Assembly (NCBI GenBank): GCA_030737875.1
Contig: CM060911.1
Span: 91,656,599-91,720,598 of the forward strand
Direction of reading: 5' to 3'
Source: Allium sativum
Lineage: Eukaryota > Streptophyta > Magnoliopsida > Asparagales > Amaryllidaceae
DNA length: 64,000 nucleotides
Shown: positions 62,555-64,000 of the stretch, piece by piece
How the letters are laid out: each line of letters opens with the position of its first letter
Position numbering within the stretch: the first letter of the stretch is position 1
The notes under the pieces: generated by a model
Database searches by the model: none
What the model saw: only the letters and a program-made list of their open reading frames with translations
Told to the model about the DNA's origin: nothing
Made by a program: the position numbers and the translations under genes

Positions 62555-64000
62555 GCCGGTCCACCGATGTGGATTAAACTTAAACCCTGAACATGCGTCT
62601 CCCCACCCTATGGGGTGTGAGTCTGGTCCGTCTGCCGACCAGAATGCATCGGCCGAAACCGATATAACCGAGGCGCCTCGCAACAGCAACAACCACATAA
62701 GTCAAACTCGTCAGGGCGTGTAAAACAACTGACGCCACTTCTAGCTAGAAAGAAACGCATGCCCTCCCTGACGTCCTCTCCCGTTTTTGGTTCATACCGG
62801 GTGTGAAGCTCGCGAATCAACGTTACACAAAGCTATGCCACAAAGGCCGTGCTTTGATCACCAACCACAAGACTTTGCTTTTCAACAGAAGCCTTGATCA
62901 TTTGCCACTTAGGCATGCCACACAGGCAATTCACTCCATGCGTTTGATATCCATCAATATATAACCCCTGAGCTCGTACGTCTTAGAGAAGGGCGTTAAG
63001 CAAGAGAATAAATTCTCCGCCGGCAAACAGATATATATTTAATAGAAATCAATCACACAGACTAAAATCCAATGTCAGACACACAGTCCATTTACAAGTC
63101 CGTTCTGGGGCTGAACGAAACCGGAGGCACCTAGTACCCCGCATATCCATCGATCTCCAAGCACGTCTGGACGATCACTAACTGTTTCCATCTTCTTGGG
63201 TGTACAGCCCAATCAAGATCATCAGTAATCACCTAAACGACGTGAAGACTTCCGGTCTTCGACCACCGTCTTCATCTTCGACACCACGTCGAATCAGTTA
63301 TTCAGAATGGGATAAACCGGGTCTTTCTGAATAACTCGCGTATATATTATAAAAGTGTTACACAAACACAACATACGCCTCATTCCAATTCAGAATATTC
63401 TTTTATTCGAATATTCCTATACTTTGGGAAAAGTTCCCATTAATTTTATCCAAGATAAATTCTTTAAATTTATTCTTTAATCTCCTTTGAATATCAATTC
63501 AAACTAGTCGGGATTAGCGAACCACACCGAAGTAATCATTTATTTTATTTCCCAATCCCAACCTATTCATCCCATGAAGTAAAACTGGTAATACTTCATA
63601 TCTAACACCATAGTGTTATCGGTAAATTCAATTACCATTTCACGTTCAAATCTGATTAAAGATTTAACTATCGCCTGGAGCAAAACCGGTGATACTCCAT
63701 TCTCGATCATTTCAATCTAATTAAAGATTCATTAAAACTCCACTTAGTTTTAATCTTCGACTGGGTTAAAGAATCAGTGTCATTTAAAACACGGTTCACG
63801 ACAAACCCAAAAATCAATATCAATTAAATTCCAATTAAATATCTTTTAATTGGTACACTTCATTAAATCTAAATAAAAAGATTTAATCTATTCTCTACTG
63901 GGTTCAAGAGCAGTGTTAGTTAAGACACCATTCACGACAAACCCAAATCACATTTGATATTCAATATAAGGCTCTGAATAGAAAATATATCGGCTTATAT
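62555..64000 (-). mobile_element. A4 LTR, continuation after A5
   Basis: Resumes the minus-oriented A4 LTR with GCCGGTCCACCGATGTGG and runs to the window edge through the conserved 3' portion. It closely matches 57330-58850 of A5, apart from a shorter spacer near 63790. Confidence 0.85.

Overview
This is a repeat-dominated, AT-rich stretch of a nuclear plant genome, probably a eudicot. The reasons are LTR retrotransposons whose primer-binding sites match plant initiator tRNA-Met (TGGTATCAGAGC), LTRs that begin TGTAATAACCC or TGTAACGTCCC, 5-bp target-site duplications, dinucleotide microsatellites, and one small secreted-peptide-like gene in the only long non-repeat interval. There is no gag, protease, reverse transcriptase, RNase H or integrase anywhere, and I see no rRNA, tRNA or CRISPR. 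The species cannot be named from the sequence.

Layout. 1-7144 is one end of a minus-strand 'family A' element: the tail of a short internal region, then a complete 6,775-bp LTR. It sits in the remnant of another LTR, 'family D' (7145-10025). 10026-17312 is low-copy sequence with microsatellites, small DNA-transposon candidates and a 72-aa secreted-peptide gene (16002-16220). From 17313 to the end the window is a five-deep nest. A family A element, A2, has its 5' LTR at 17313-35653, its internal region at 35654-36689 and its 3' LTR from 36690. The A2 5' LTR is broken by a rearranged A element (A-inv, 23238-34656, duplication CCTAC). The A2 3' LTR is broken by a 'family C' element (from 39163). 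The C 3' LTR is broken by A3 (52418), A3 by A4 (55565, minus), and A4 by a solo LTR, A5 (56435-62549, duplication TCAGG).

Main observations. (1) Families A and C have an inverted size ratio: LTRs of about 6.5-6.9 kb around internal regions of only about 1.0-1.1 kb with a primer-binding site, a polypurine tract and no protein genes. They must be mobilised by enzymes supplied in trans, and nearly all their information is in the LTR. (2) All six A copies with the relevant part of the LTR carry a GC-rich block that differs between lineages but always sits at the same place and always ends at a GTAAGT or GTAAGC donor-like site. Near the LTR end is a pyrimidine-rich stretch ending in TTTTGCAG. This suggests a spliced leader contained within the LTR. 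(3) A-inv holds a nearly perfect 3.17-kb inverted repeat with an 80-bp loop, which could be a strong source of double-stranded RNA. (4) Families A and C share modules although most of their sequence differs; one module lies in the internal region of A but inside the LTR of C, so parts have moved across the LTR/internal boundary.
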